A stretch of DNA of 64,000 nt, taken from assembly GCA_963575745.1 (NCBI GenBank), contig CAUYUJ010017805.1:70001-134000 (forward strand). Reading direction: 5' to 3'. Below the pieces are notes generated by a model that saw only the letters and a list, made by a program, of their open reading frames with translations, was not told where the DNA came from and made no database searches. Source of the DNA: Prorocentrum cordatum. Lineage: Eukaryota; Sar; Dinophyceae; Prorocentrales; Prorocentraceae. Below are positions 20,546-30,365 of this stretch, in pieces (the first letter of the stretch is position 1; every line of letters starts with the position of its first letter). A program made the translations under genes and the position numbers.

Positions 20546-20759
20546 ACCTGGGCCACGCCTTTGGTCTGACAGGCACCCCGATGTCGAGACGGATGGCGCT
20601 CCCCGACTTCTCGGCTATCGTCCAGAAGATCTGCGCGAGCTTCTGGCCCAAGGCCGTCTCACGAGTGGGATCTCTAGGGAACTCCACCTTTTCGTCCAAC
20701 AGATCCTTGACCTCCAGCGTCACTGCGATGCGGGAGAGGTCCTCAACCCTGATCTGCCA

Positions 20760-21846
20760 GCCCAGCGCGCACTTTAGCGCCAAGAAAAGCCGGCTGACGA
20801 CACTGCAGGCAAAAGCGTTCCCGATCAGGTAGCACCTGTCGGTCTCGACGCTGGAACGGCTAGAGCCCGAACTGGCTACAGAGGATGTGGAATGCTCAGG
20901 GAACTCCATCAGCACCTCCCGCTCGGTGGAACATAAGGGCCGGAGGCTCCCGTTGGGCTCCTTTATCATGTGGACTAGCTCATACTGGTACGGGGGATAT
21001 GCATGTCGATATGAGATCCACCCCTGGATGGCCTCGGGACTCGTTGTGGATATCCCCGCGGGCTTGCAGGGGGCGCTCTTCTCTCGGCGCTGCAGTTGAG
21101 CACGCGCCGGCCCGTCCGAGGACGCCCTCGCACAACCCGCAGACACCCAAGAGCCCGCCTGAGCCTTGGGGATCTAGACTGCCTTGATGAGGTCATAGTT
21201 GGCCTTGGGCCCCGCAGGCGCCACGGGAACCTTGAGGACAGCCTCGCGCCGCGAGCGCCGATGCAAACGAGCTCGGTAATTCTCTGTGAACAAAGAATTA
21301 CATGCACTGCAGGATGGGCCGCACTTGCAGCACCCGGTTGAACTCCTGGAGGGACTCTGCGCTCATGGAGAAAACACTTTCGACGTTCCAGTGCACAGGA
21401 ACGCTCATGACCTGGATCAGGGTGTGCACTATCTTCGGGATGCGCGCAAAAAGCCCGCTTCGTGCACCGTGGGCCCCTTGTCGGTCAGCATCGACTCCGC
21501 TAACATCTTGGCACGGGCGACCTCCGACCACCATCGCAGCCACGATGCGATCCTGGGAAATCGCCGAGGCCTCGAGATGCTTCTGCCGGATCTCCTCCAC
21601 AGGGCCCAGCTCAATCAGTCCTGGCCAGAATGAACGCAAAATGCGCCTGGCTCTCTTGTCGACCCCGCTGCTCATGTAGCCCCCGGGCGCAAACCCTGCT
21701 CGCGCAAGCGAAACAGCTGCCCCGCCGATGCCGTCGAACAGGCTCACGAGCAGGACGCAGGGCGGCCCCCCCCCCCGTCGGCGCAGGGCTCCGTCGGCAG
21801 CTCGACCACGCACTTGCCGGAGTACCCGGCGATGCGGTGGGCCCAA
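20760..21846 (-). pseudogene. C5-cytosine DNA methyltransferase domain within the retroelement
   Basis: Transfers methyl from SAM to cytosine C5. Motif I is VLLVSLFDGIGGAAVSLARA (about 21755), motif II SSGVDKRARRILRSFWPG, and motif IV VVGGRPCQDVSGVDADRQG with the catalytic Cys at about 21512. Motif VI is degenerate: VHWNVESVFSM, with ESV in place of ENV. The C-terminal motifs IX and X read LRPLCSTEREVLMEFPEHST and DRCYLIGNAFACSVVSRLFL (about 20930-20790). Frame changes near 21300 and a stop near 21180 break it. The ordering and the GNA(x)SV ending fit the C5-MTase family. I infer de novo, self-directed methylation from published dinoflagellate cases, not from this sequence. Confidence 0.88.
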
Positions 21847-21849
21847 GTC

Positions 21850-22900
21850 TCAGGGCTCCCCAAGCTGTCCAGGAAGGGCCCCGCCCCGTCGGCCAGCCCC
21901 ACGGCGGTGCACATACCGGCGCCGTCCTCACTGGGCAGGAGACGATCCCCGTGGTCCTCGCCCGCAGGTTCGACGAGGCCAGCGGCAGCAGCAAGCGCGC
22001 ATGCATCGGCTCGCCCAGGCAGTCCCGAGGAAGCACAAACCAGCCCGAGCCAATCAGTTCCCACGCGACATTGAAGACCCCGAACAACGGCCGTCGGAAT
22101 TCGAGAGCACGAATCCATCGGCCCATTAGGATCAGCAGCTGATTCCCCAGCGGGTGTTCTCGGGTGAGCAGCCACAAGGCGAGGCTATACAGCTGCGCGT
22201 TATTCTCCCGGTTGTTGGCCGCCCGTCCGGCGACCCCGTCGACCTCGACCCCCCATCCGGGTGACAAGAACCTGGCGCTGGTTAGCCTTGGTCTCGCTGA
22301 TGGGGATGGCGTTGCGTCGGTAACTCTCTCTCTCTCTCTCTCACGCGAGCGTGGAGGTTACCTGGCGACCCTATCAGCGGCAAGGCAGCCTCCCAGCCAC
22401 GGGCCTCGCCAGCATCAAAATCGTCGATGTAGGTACTCCACCAGTCCTGTGAAACCTCACGGGCCAGAGGGGCAGCCGCCGCAGCCGGCACAGGGCGATC
22501 TCTCCTCCACTCTCTCGTGGCAGGGAGGGCGGCCCCGTCAGGCTCATCCAAGAGGGCGACCCTCAGGTGGATGCTCTGAAAGATGGGTGCGCTGTGCACC
22601 CATCCCATGGGGGGGCACTGTCATGGCCAGCCAGATCTCCTTCGCATTCATCCCCAGGATGTGGCCAGGGACAGTGCATACCGTCATATGGCCCATCCAG
22701 GGCTGTGGGATGCGGTACATGAAGAAGGCCCCTTTCTGGTCATCCCCGCTCCAGAGCAGGACCTCCTCCGGCCCCGGCGAGATGCTGGCCCGAGCTGGGG
22801 GGGGGGGGGGGCGTAGTCGAGTCGCCCGCCGTCGACTTCAAGTACGCGTTGGTCGGAACCATGTGGAATATCAATCTGGTGGCCCTGCTCGCTCCGGGTC
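21850..22900 (-). pseudogene. Reverse transcriptase, connection and first RNase H strand (DIRS-type)
   Basis: RT motifs: SRATRLIFHMVPTNAYLK (about 22860), GAFFMYRIPQPW-like (about 22720; a frame change makes it partly FFMYRIPQPWMG), GWVHSAPIFQSIHL (about 22590), and the polymerase box WSTYIDDFDAGE with both Asp residues (about 22430). Then come the connection (LGNQLLILMGRWIRALEFRR, PLFGVFNVAWELI) and LRARTTGIVSC followed after a frame change by SEDGAGMCTAVGLAD. The last piece resembles the first RNase H strand, but the catalytic Asp is missing at the frame change. The methyltransferase begins about 55 codons later. Confidence 0.8.
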
Positions 22901-24000
22901 CGGGGGCGCCAGTCTTGGAAACTGCGAAAAGACCGTTGGTGACCTTCTGTCCGTGCGCCTGGAAAATCTGATCGGGGGCGGTGGGCTTGAGTAGCCCGAG
23001 CCCCGCCAGCTCCCCTGCGATCAGCCACCAGTCCTCGACCCGATCGACGTTCACTTCGGCCCTCGGCGGTGTGGGCGGCCAGTCAGCCTCCGGCAGCAGG
23101 GCGAGCTCAGGCTTCGTGAGCAGGTCCCGCAGGTCCGGCCCCACGTACTCGAGGACGTCCAGGCGACCGATGTCCTTGGCCTTCAGGGGCCCCGGCTCGA
23201 GCTCCAAGAAATTAAACGGCAGGGCCCGGCAGTCCCGGTCAAGGTTGTAGCTGGCGCGACTCTTCAGCGGCTCCTGCGGCCAGTAGGCAATCTCGAACTC
23301 CTTCAAAGCATCGCCTACGTGCCAGTCGACCGTCTCACCGATCACGCGCAGGCTAGCCTCCTGGACCTGGGGGCGAGCTCCAGAAGCCCCCCAACGGTCC
23401 TTACGGAGATGGCCCAAGTACAGGTAGTTAAGGCCCATGACGCCGAAGAAGGTCCAGACCTGTCTCGCAATCTCCTGGGCTTCGACCCTCAGGGACTTTG
23501 TCCACTTCTCTAGGTTGACGGGGGATCCTTCTCCGTTCAGCAGACCTTTGTTCTTCGTATCTTTTTCCCAGGCAAGAAAAGGCGTCGGCTCCCTCACCAG
23601 TAGTGGCAGCGCGTCTCGGCAAACCCCGGCCTCCGACATCTGTGGCGCGACGCCCTTGGGAAAACTTCCCAGGAAGTCACCGATCTTGCTCGGCGCCCTT
23701 CGCGCGTGGACAAGGACCCCCAAGCCAATCTCCAGCATCGCCATCCTGGAGCTTCTCGAACGGCATAGACGGGGAGAAGCATCAGCCTTCCACTGACTCA
23801 GGGTCGAGGTCGCCGTAGGCTGCGCTGCCGACGTCCCCGCCCCTAAGGACATGGCGTCAGCGCCCCCCCGCGCCCCCGCCTCAACGGGCGCGGCGCTGGG
23901 GGCTGTCGCGCGACTCGGCGCTCCAGCCGAACCGCCCGCCGCGGCGGGCCGTCCTTCTTCGGGGCGCGCTTGGGTCCGGCCTTGTACTTTCTTGAGCTGC
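22900..24000 (-). pseudogene. Pre-RT region of the DIRS-type element
   Basis: Long open frame ahead of RT with GVMGLNYLYLGHLRKDRWG, LRVIGETVDWHVGDALKEFE, DRDCRALPFNFLELEPGPLK and VDRVEDWWLIAGELAGLGLL, leading to NGLFAVSKTG at the start of the RT fingers. The well-formed mix of hydrophobic and charged residues without repeats argues that this was coding. No domain is recognised; in DIRS-like polyproteins this position is the N-terminal extension of RT. Confidence 0.7.
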
Positions 24001-24514
24001 TTCCTGCTCTCCCCTTGGCGCGGGTCGCGCTCGCCCGCGCCGTCGCCCGCGCTGGCGGGGGCGACGCGACCACCGCCTGGGGGCTCTGGCGGTCTGTCAG
24101 CGCGGGCAGGGCGCCCCCTGGCGGCGGTGCCGTCGGCTCGGTCAACGCTAGCTTTTGGCGGCCAGCAGGAGGGCGTAGTCCACCTTGATCTCGTAGTCCA
24201 GCTGCAGCAGCCGGCGCGCCGACGTTCGCAATCGGCAAGGCTCTGGGGTTCGGGCCTCCACCACGGCGCTGGCCATCGGGATGGGGCGGTGAGCCAATGC
24301 CGCCATCCCGGCCGATGTCCTAGCCGCGGTTGTCCAGCTTCCCGAGCAGCTGGGCCATCCTGACCTCCGCCGCCTCGATGCCGGTGACCACCTCCTCGTC
24401 CTCCACTGACAAACTGAGGCCTCCGTTGTCGGGGGGGATCAGCTCGAACCACTTCGCCGATCGTGCGTGACCGTCTCCGATTGCCTTCTGCAGCGTTCTG
24501 ATCCTGCAGAAGAT

Positions 24515-25915
24515 CTAGTCCAACGCGTGCACTGGCTTGCCCTTGACGATCAGGTCGGCACACTCGCACAGCGTCCGCAGCTCCCTGTGCCTGTCCTCGC
24601 CGATCTCCTTGACCGAGTGAGCGGGTCGTAGCGCCCGCAAGAGGAACTTCGCCGCAACAGCTCTGACCTGGGATGGGTCGTCGTCCCCCTCGTCTATGTC
24701 CAGGTGCTGGGCCATGTTCTCCATCTCTTCCTCAGCTAGCCGGCCTGGTGCCTTCTGCGCAATGCGCTTGTAGGCGAGCCTCTTCGCGGCGACGGGCCTC
24801 TCTCCCGCAACCTGCTCCTCGTCGCTGTCGAGCGGGTCGCTGGGCTCCTTCTTGCGACGGTAGTTCGCCAACACGCGCAGCACCGCCTTCTCGTCTGAGC
24901 CAGCCTGTCCACCCGTCGAAGAACTGGGAGCGGCTGGGGCCGGCAGCATCTGGCGTGTGATCCTGCTCTGAATCACGTCGCCAAGCTTCAAAAGTTTCTT
25001 GCCAGCCTCCTTGCCACTGACCGCCGCTGCCTCTGGGTCGCAGCGCCTCCGAGTCTCGTCGAGCTTGGTCCGCAGCTCGGCCAAGCGCTCGCGATAGCCG
25101 TCCTTCGCCTCAGGAGCGGTGGACTAGGCCTTGCCCTCCAGGGCCTGCAGCTCGCGCTCCAAATCCTCGAAGGCCTCGTCGTCCGCCAGCTCCTCGCCGT
25201 CGAGCTCGACAAGATCGTTCGATCCGTCAGCGGCAGCCGCCGGCCGCATCCGTGGGGGGAAACCGATGGCCTCGCCGTGGGAGCTGCCGGCTGGCTCGGG
25301 CTCGGCCCCCGCTGCGCCCAAAGCGGCCGTAGCAACGTCTGGTGGCAGTCCAGGGTGATCCTCGTATTCCTGCAGCATCGCCGTGTGGAGGTCAGCCGCT
25401 TCGGCTGGAGAAAATCGTTGAGGGGCTCTCGCGTGCAGGACAGAGATCCCTGCTCGAGGCCCTCTATACAGGCAGAAGCTCACTGGCCCCCTGCACACAT
25501 GCAGGTGTATGTTCCGATCACGACCACGGTGGGGCTCCAACCACCAAGCGAGATGTGGGTCGGTCGTCCCGAAGTACTCCATCTCGAGCGCCGTCCCACC
25601 TGGATTGTCGGACACCACGCACCTGATGATGCCTATGACTCTCCCAGCACTGGAACCGTTGTCATGCTGGACACTGTGGCTCAGGCACACCCCTGGCGCT
25701 AGCTCTCTCGCCAGCTCCTTCGAAAAGGCCGTGGTGCCGTGGCTGCGAGAGGTGGGCGGCGTCTGGTTCGCACCCCTGAAGTCTGAGGCAGAACCGAAGC
25801 CTGGAGGTCCCTCGGCGCCCCGCAGGGACGAGCGCTCAAAGGGGCCCCCCCAGCCTCCAGTGTGCGAAACTCTCGAAAGGATCCAAACCAGAAGCCTTCC
25901 GCTTGAGCCGCACAC
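24515..25915 (-). pseudogene. Gag-like N-terminal region of the DIRS-type element
   Basis: Two open frames separated by one stop near 25124. The first has APGVCLSHSVQHDNGSSAG, ALEMEYFGTTDPHLAWWLE and IHLHVCRGPVSF and ends in an acidic helix (ELADDEAFEDLERELQALEG). The second has LAELRTKLDETRRRC, KKLLKLGDVIQSRITRQMLP and a charged tail (AQHLDIDEGDDDPSQVR). Position upstream of RT on the same strand suggests a structural (gag-like) protein; no known gag motif or zinc knuckle is visible, so the function is inferred from position alone. Confidence 0.6.
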
Positions 25916-25994
25916 TTACGGAACCGACGGCGGCGGACCCCACGAGGCCCCAAACAAACCCCCAACTCCTGAGGCGCTGTATATCACGGTGACC

Positions 25995-26108
25995 GTGGTG
26001 GTAGTAATGATTCTGATGCTGATGCTGATGCTGATGACCATGATGCTGCTGCTGTTGCTGCTGCTGATGATGATGCTGATGCTGATGCTAATGCCGATGC
26101 TGATGGCG
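25995..26108. repeat. GATGCT/GCT microsatellite
   Basis: Compound GATGCT, GATGAT and CTG repeat just upstream (element sense) of the DIRS-type element. Confidence 0.93.
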
Positions 26109-26119
26109 GAGGAAGGTGT

Positions 26120-26488
26120 GAGGGTATCTCGAGCCAGGCGCGGATTTCAGCATCCCCATGGGGGAGCCGCCGGGGGGTGTTGCACTCCTCCGTTCGCGCC
26201 AAAATGGCGGGGATGTCTCGAGCGGGGTGCCTGTTCTGGCGCCCAACATCCTCCACTTTCGGAGCAGATCTGAGGATGTCCCGAGCGAGGCGCTCACTTT
26301 CGCCCCCCAAGGGGGTGCCACCGGGGGGCATTGCACTTCTCTCTTCGCGCCAAAATTGCGGGGATGTCTCGAGCGGGGTGCCTGTTTTGGTGCCCAGCAT
26401 CCTCCGCTTTCGGAGCAGATTTGGAGGATGTCTCGAACGAGGCGCCCATGTTCGCCCCCAAGGGGGGCTAGATTTTGAGGGTGCCTCG
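26120..26488 (+). repeat. 148-bp tandem repeat, about 2.5 units
   Basis: GTCTCGAGCGGGGTGCCTGT occurs at about 26216 and 26364 (148 bp apart), with a degenerate earlier unit from 26127. Shared words are TTTCGGAGCAGATYTG and CGCGCCAAAATKGCGGGGAT. Confidence 0.85.
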
Positions 26489-26551
26489 AGTGGTTTGCCT
26501 ATTGTGCTGGTCGGGCCCGTGGGCACGGATCCTTTTCAGGATGCCACAGAA

Positions 26552-26736
26552 TTGAGAAATGAAAAAACGACCCTACCCTGGGTTACAAGTGCGTGGTCTG
26601 TAAACCCACCAGGAAGCCCCAAAGCCTAGAGCCGCCAGGACGCGGCACATCACGCAGGGTTTACCTTGTCAGCCCACAGGAGTTTCAGCGCACAGCGCCT
26701 CGTAAACCAGGGTAGGGGCGTTTCTTATGCCCTTGA
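26552..26736. mobile_element. MITE-5 copy 2
   Basis: 185 bp, with the same ends as copy 1 (TTGAGAAATGAAAAAACGAC on the left; GGGGCGTTTCTTATGCCCTT plus GA on the right). The flanks CAGAA and CAAGA are only a partial match, so the TSD has decayed. Confidence 0.85.
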
Positions 26737-26740
26737 CAAG

Positions 26741-27320
26741 AGGCTCCAGCAGGCTCCAGGAGGCTCCAGGAGGCCACAGGAGGTGCCAGGAGGTATCAGG
26801 AGGCCACAGAAGGCCCCAGGAGGCCCCAGGAGGCCCCAGGAGGCCCCAGGAGGACCCAAGGAGGCCCCAAGAGGGTCCAGGAGGCGTCAGAAGGCCCAGG
26901 AGCCGGAGGCCTCAGAAGGCCACAGGAGTGGCTCCAATCCCATGTGTTCAAATGTATGCTCCTGTAGATTGGGCCTCACCTGGAGCAGGAATCCTTGGCG
27001 TGTTGCGTATGTTCCTACAGACGGTCCCTCTCCTGTGCACGCAATCCTGAATGTTTTACGTATGCTCCTATAGATTGGGCCTCCCACGTGTGCACGAGTC
27101 CTTGGTGTTCTACGTGTCTTCCTATAGATCTATAGATTGCCCTTGTCCTGCGGCTCCACTCCGCAGTGGTTTATGTACGTCTGTTCCTGTAGATTGGGCC
27201 TCTCCTGGGGCACGAGTCCTCCCCAAGAGACCCCAGGAGGCTCCAGGAGGCTCCATGAGGCCCCAAGAGGCCACACGGGGCCCCAAGAGGCCACAGGCAG
27301 CCCCAAGAGGCCCCAGGCTC
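26741..27320. repeat. 9-bp and 62-bp tandem repeats
   Basis: 26741-26935 is a degenerate CCAGGAGGC nonamer repeat, seen again at 27230-27320. Between them, 26943-27220 holds about five units of roughly 62 bp with the word TGTAGATTGGGCCTC or a variant (CTATAGATTGGGCCTCCC and others). No gene is seen. Confidence 0.8.
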
Positions 27321-27600
27321 ATGCGCAGAGACGAGCTCGTACTACTGAGGCTCATTCACACTCCTACTCATCTACAGGTAGATTCACTCCCAGACCGTCA
27401 CCACTCAAGCCTGTTTACATTCGAATACCCTTGCCTCTGGACACTCACGGCGGACAGGCCCATGTTAATAGACGCACATATGGGGAGCTCCACGCAGTGA
27501 GTAATTGATGCCCGAGAGAAGTGGGCCTGCTGGATGAGTTCGCACCGACAAGACTCTTGTCGCGCGTCATGTGTCTCGCGCATCTAGGGGATCGAACCCC
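27320..27600. other. no gene recognised
   Basis: Unremarkable sequence with short open frames only. Confidence 0.45.
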
Positions 27601-27705
27601 CCTGGCGGCGCCTCCGGCGCCGCCCCTGGCGCGCTCCGCGCGCCAGGGCGAGGGTCCAGCGCCGATCCGAGAAATCCGCGCGGACCTCCGAGCTTTTATG
27701 TTCAT
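27600..27705. mobile_element. MITE-12 half copy
   Basis: GGCGCGCTCCGCGCGCC hairpin followed by CGCCGATCCGAGAAATCCGC and GCGGACCTCCGAG, identical in order to the right half of the element at 59778-59985. Confidence 0.8.
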
Positions 27706-27872
27706 GTCCCTCGCGTCGGCGCCTCGGCCTCGCGTCGGCCTCCGCGCCCGCGGCGTCGCCCGCGGCCTCGGCCCCTCGCGGCGCGGAGGGGCCTCTCGGC
27801 CTGGCGCGACCGCGCCCCGCGGCCTCGCGCCGGCGGCTCGAGGCCTCGACCTCCGAGCCTGGATCCCCGGCC

Positions 27873-28078
27873 CCCTTCGATCCCCCTCGATCTTCGATCC
27901 TCGATCCTCCTCGATCCTGGGTCCTCGATCCTCCCCGATCCTCGATCCTCCTCGATCCTGGGTCCTCGATCCTCCTCGATCCTCGATCCTCGATCCTCCC
28001 CGATCCTCCCCGATCCTCGATCCCCCTCGATCCTCGATCCTCCTCGATCCTGGGTCCTGGATCCTCCCCTCGCTCCCC
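27873..28078. repeat. CGATCCT-type microsatellite
   Basis: Repeats of CGATCCTC and CGATCCTCCTCGATCCTGGG with variable 7-20 bp register. Confidence 0.92.
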
Positions 28079-28231
28079 CTCTAGCATCTGCCGCGCCAGC
28101 CCCGCACTCGCAGCCCGCCGGGCGCACCCCGGGCACCCTGGGCGCTCCGTGTGTCGGCGCTGGGTGCTGCGGGGCGCCTCTCCGGCGGCGCAGCTGGCCG
28201 AGCGGCTGCAGGCGGTGCCTCCTCGCTGCCT

Positions 28232-28402
28232 CTCTGAAGGGGCCCCAGGACACACAAATAAATACACACACATAAAAATAGTCCCCATATTTTCCCATAT
28301 TTTCTGGGTTTCTGTCTTCCCCCCCCACTTCCCATATTTTCCCATATTTTCTGGGAATCGACGATTAATTGTGTCTGTGTGTTTCTTTTCCTCCTGACTC
28401 TC
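28232..28402 (+). repeat. Dispersed repeat R-A, copy 1
   Basis: Contains AGGGGCCCCAGGACACACAA, two CCCATATTTTCCCATATTTT-like words and GATTAATTGTGTCTGTGTGT. It is nearly identical to 52183-52352, and a diverged inverted copy is at 28985-29147. Confidence 0.88.
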
Positions 28403-28424
28403 GAACAGCAGGTGGCGGGCCAGG

Positions 28425-28560
28425 GGAAGGGGGGTCAGAAAGGGCGGGGGGGGCTTGCGAGTCAGCTCGCGTGGTTGACCAGTGTATTGAGGAAGGCGCC
28501 CCTCGGCGGGGCCGAAACCAGCTACACGCAGCAGGCTTCGTGAAGCGAGAACGACAATCC
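28425..28560. mobile_element. MITE-2 relic
   Basis: Keeps the interior of MITE-2 (GCCGAAACCAGCTACACGCA, GAGTCAGCTCGCGTGGTTGA) but not the TCGGG ends or a TSD. Confidence 0.7.
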
Positions 28561-28757
28561 GATCGAGCGCCCCAAGACGTCTCGCCCCGCTTGCGGGAAC
28601 GGCATGATTCGAACAATAACCAGGAACACGCGTCTCGGAGAGCAGCAAATATCCAACACCTCCGTCACCCTCACGACCGTGCGCATCTAGGATTAATGCC
28701 CCCTTTCACTACCCCCCCTTCCTTATCCTCCTTTCCCTATTCTCTTTTCCCCGCGGT

Positions 28758-28970
28758 TTGGCAAGTTCTGAAATTCAGGAAGCCCTGAACCCCCAACACA
28801 TGCATCTCTTTGGGGCACATCTGTTACTTCCGCCGGCTTCCACAAGCCTTCTGCCCGCTTCCGCCGACGGAGGCGGACTTGTTTTAATGCTGCCGGCTTC
28901 CGCCGCCCTCCGTCGAGGAAGAGACGGCAACTCCTTCGACTACTGAGGGCAAGATCCTCTCTGGAACCCG
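28758..28970 (+). repeat. Dispersed repeat R-C, copy 1
   Basis: CTTCCGCCGGCTTCC-rich unit of about 210 bp, from AGGAAGCCCTGAACCC to AGGGCAAGATCCTC. A second copy is at 35125-35335. Confidence 0.8.
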
Positions 28971-28984
28971 CCATGTCGCACCGC

Positions 28985-29147
28985 CCTCCTTTCTCGGGAA
29001 ACACAGACACAATCAGTCGTCGATCCCCAGGAACAAATGGAAACCTATGGGAAGCGGGGGGGAAGACGAACATCCAGAACATATATCAGACAATATGGGG
29101 GATCCTGGGATTTGTGCATTTATTTGTGTGTCCCTGGGCCCCTCTAC
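28985..29147 (-). repeat. Dispersed repeat R-A, diverged inverted copy
   Basis: AAACACAGACACAATCAGTC through TTTATTTGTGTGTCCCTGGG is R-A read on the other strand, with clear divergence in the middle. Confidence 0.75.
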
Positions 29148-29279
29148 TTTCGTCCGACCCGAGGTGGAGGGAGGAGGCGAGCAGAGGGGGGCGAGCAGCA
29201 GGCTGCTCGCAAGGCCGCTGGTGGGCCGGCTCGAGCCGTCGAGCCTCGCGGCCCCCCTGGGCGCGGGGAGCGACAAAAG

Positions 29280-29445
29280 AAAACATCCGCGGCTCAAAGA
29301 TCGGCGGCGAGCGAGGGGAAGTGAGAAGGAAAAGGCCTTCGCAGAAGGCGGTGGGACTACTCAGAAACCCTCGCGCCTTCCGAATGGCCTCCGGTTTCGT
29401 GGTGCCTTCGGGGAAGGCGCAGGACACCTCTCAGAAGGCCGGGGG
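29280..29445 (+). mobile_element. MITE-11 partial copy
   Basis: Begins GATCGGCGGCGAGCGAGGGG, then AAGTGAGAAGG and GGCCTTCGCAGAAGGCGGTG, as in the left arm of the complete copy at 50630-50846. Confidence 0.72.
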
Positions 29446-29458
29446 GCAATTCGTGTGT

Positions 29459-29590
29459 TCGCGTTGTCGGTTTGGTGTGGTTGCTGCCGGTGCTGTTGTT
29501 GATGTTGCTGTTGGTTGACTCATTGTTGTTGATGCAGCTGCTGCTGCTGCTGCTGCGGTTGTTGTTGTTGTTGTTGTTGTTGTTGAACAT
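29459..29590. repeat. GTT/GCT microsatellite
   Basis: GTTGCT and TTG repeats bordering the first unit of the 800-bp duplication. Confidence 0.9.
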
Positions 29591-30365
29591 TATTAATTCT
29601 AAAGAATAATTATTGTTGGGGCCCCTGGTGCACGGCCCCCCTGCGCCGCCTAGGCCGCAGCTACATTTTCATCATTTTCGTGGAAGCCTCAGGTAATTCG
29701 ATGTGATCAAGATCCGGTTGTTTTGTTCCCCCCCGCTTTCCCTTGCAAAAAACACTATAAAATGACATTTCTTGTTCTAATATAATCAAATTTCAAGAAT
29801 CCTTGCAAAAAATAAGGTAAAGTGGACATTCGCGCGCGCAAGACGAAATCCTTCCAAAAGCTTAGTGTTCGGAGCGATTTCAACATAAAAACATCAAAAA
29901 ACCAATGGTTTTTCAACAAAAAAATGTCAAAATCTCATCCCGCGCGCTCTTGCGGATTCGTAGGAAACCCAACACTTTTTAAACATTTCTGTCAAACGGG
30001 CTTTTGCGAGCAACTTTTTCGAACTTCTGCGACAACGGTTGCGCACCTGCCAGGGCCATCATCCCTGTCAAATAATACCATGCGGGACACATTCGTTTTT
30101 TCTTCGCGCGCGCACGCCGAAATCTCCAAAAACCATTGGGTTCTGTGGGTGTGTACCCCACGCCAGTGTAGTAGCCACGGTCGTCCGCACGCCACGAAGT
30201 GAAGTGTCCCAACGTCATAGGGCGGGAAGCTGGGTTTGGGTGGTCGCGAAGAGTCGTTTGGATATTTGGTAGAGCTTGTAATGCCCCCCCACGAAGTGGG
30301 GGTATTGCCTGGTGTCGTATGAAAACCCTGGCACTGGGGAGAACACCACGCGTTCGGGTAAAATG
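29560..30365 (+). repeat. 800-bp tandem duplication, unit 1
   Basis: From a TTG microsatellite through GAACATTATTAATTCTAAAG, GGGGCCCCTGGTGCACGGCC and an AT-richer core to the next TTG microsatellite. The core has two internal copies of CCTTGCAAAAAATAAGGTAA-like sequence. Unit 2 follows directly at 30366-31146 with about 90 percent visual identity over most of its length. Confidence 0.9.
29822..30202 (+). CDS. Hypothetical 126-residue ORF in duplication unit 1
   Basis: I do not recognise this ORF. It starts MDIRARKTKSFQKL and ends SSHGRPHATK. Its counterpart in unit 2 (30628-30984, 118 residues) starts and ends the same way, even though the two differ by a replaced segment about 24 bp shorter near the 3' end, so the frame is kept. 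Composition is basic with several Phe and Cys (FVGNPTLFKHFCQTGFCEQL). No signal peptide or domain is seen. Frame conservation over two copies is weak evidence and may be chance. Confidence 0.25.
   Translation: MDIRARKTKSFQKLSVRSDFNIKTSKNQWFFNKKMSKSHPARSCGFVGNPTLFKHFCQTGFCEQLFRTSATTVAHLPGPSSLSNNTMRDTFVFSSRAHAEISKNHWVLWVCTPRQCSSHGRPHATK

Larger units (their letters stand above)
19235..25915 (-). mobile_element. DIRS-type retroelement carrying a C5-cytosine DNA methyltransferase
   Basis: Minus-strand element of about 6.7 kb. Order: gag-like region (25915-24515), pre-RT region (24000-22900), RT (22900-22260), RT connection and an RNase-H-like first strand (22260-21850), C5-methyltransferase (21846-20760), remaining RNase H motifs (20545-20220), tyrosine recombinase (20195-19235). 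RT/RNase H plus a tyrosine recombinase defines the DIRS-like class; DNA methyltransferases captured by retrotransposons are known from dinoflagellates. There are many frameshifts and stops and the recombinase nucleophile is lost, so this copy is inactive. Terminal repeats were not identified. Confidence 0.85.

Noticed and set aside
27560-27620. tRNA-like GGGGGTTCGATCCCC on the minus strand
   Set aside because: The T-arm-like stem is there, but no matching acceptor or anticodon arm is found; the sequence upstream is the MITE-12 hairpin.
28560-28630. Possible tRNA T-arm (TGTTCGAATCA on the minus strand)
   Set aside because: The flanks do not fold into acceptor, D or anticodon arms.
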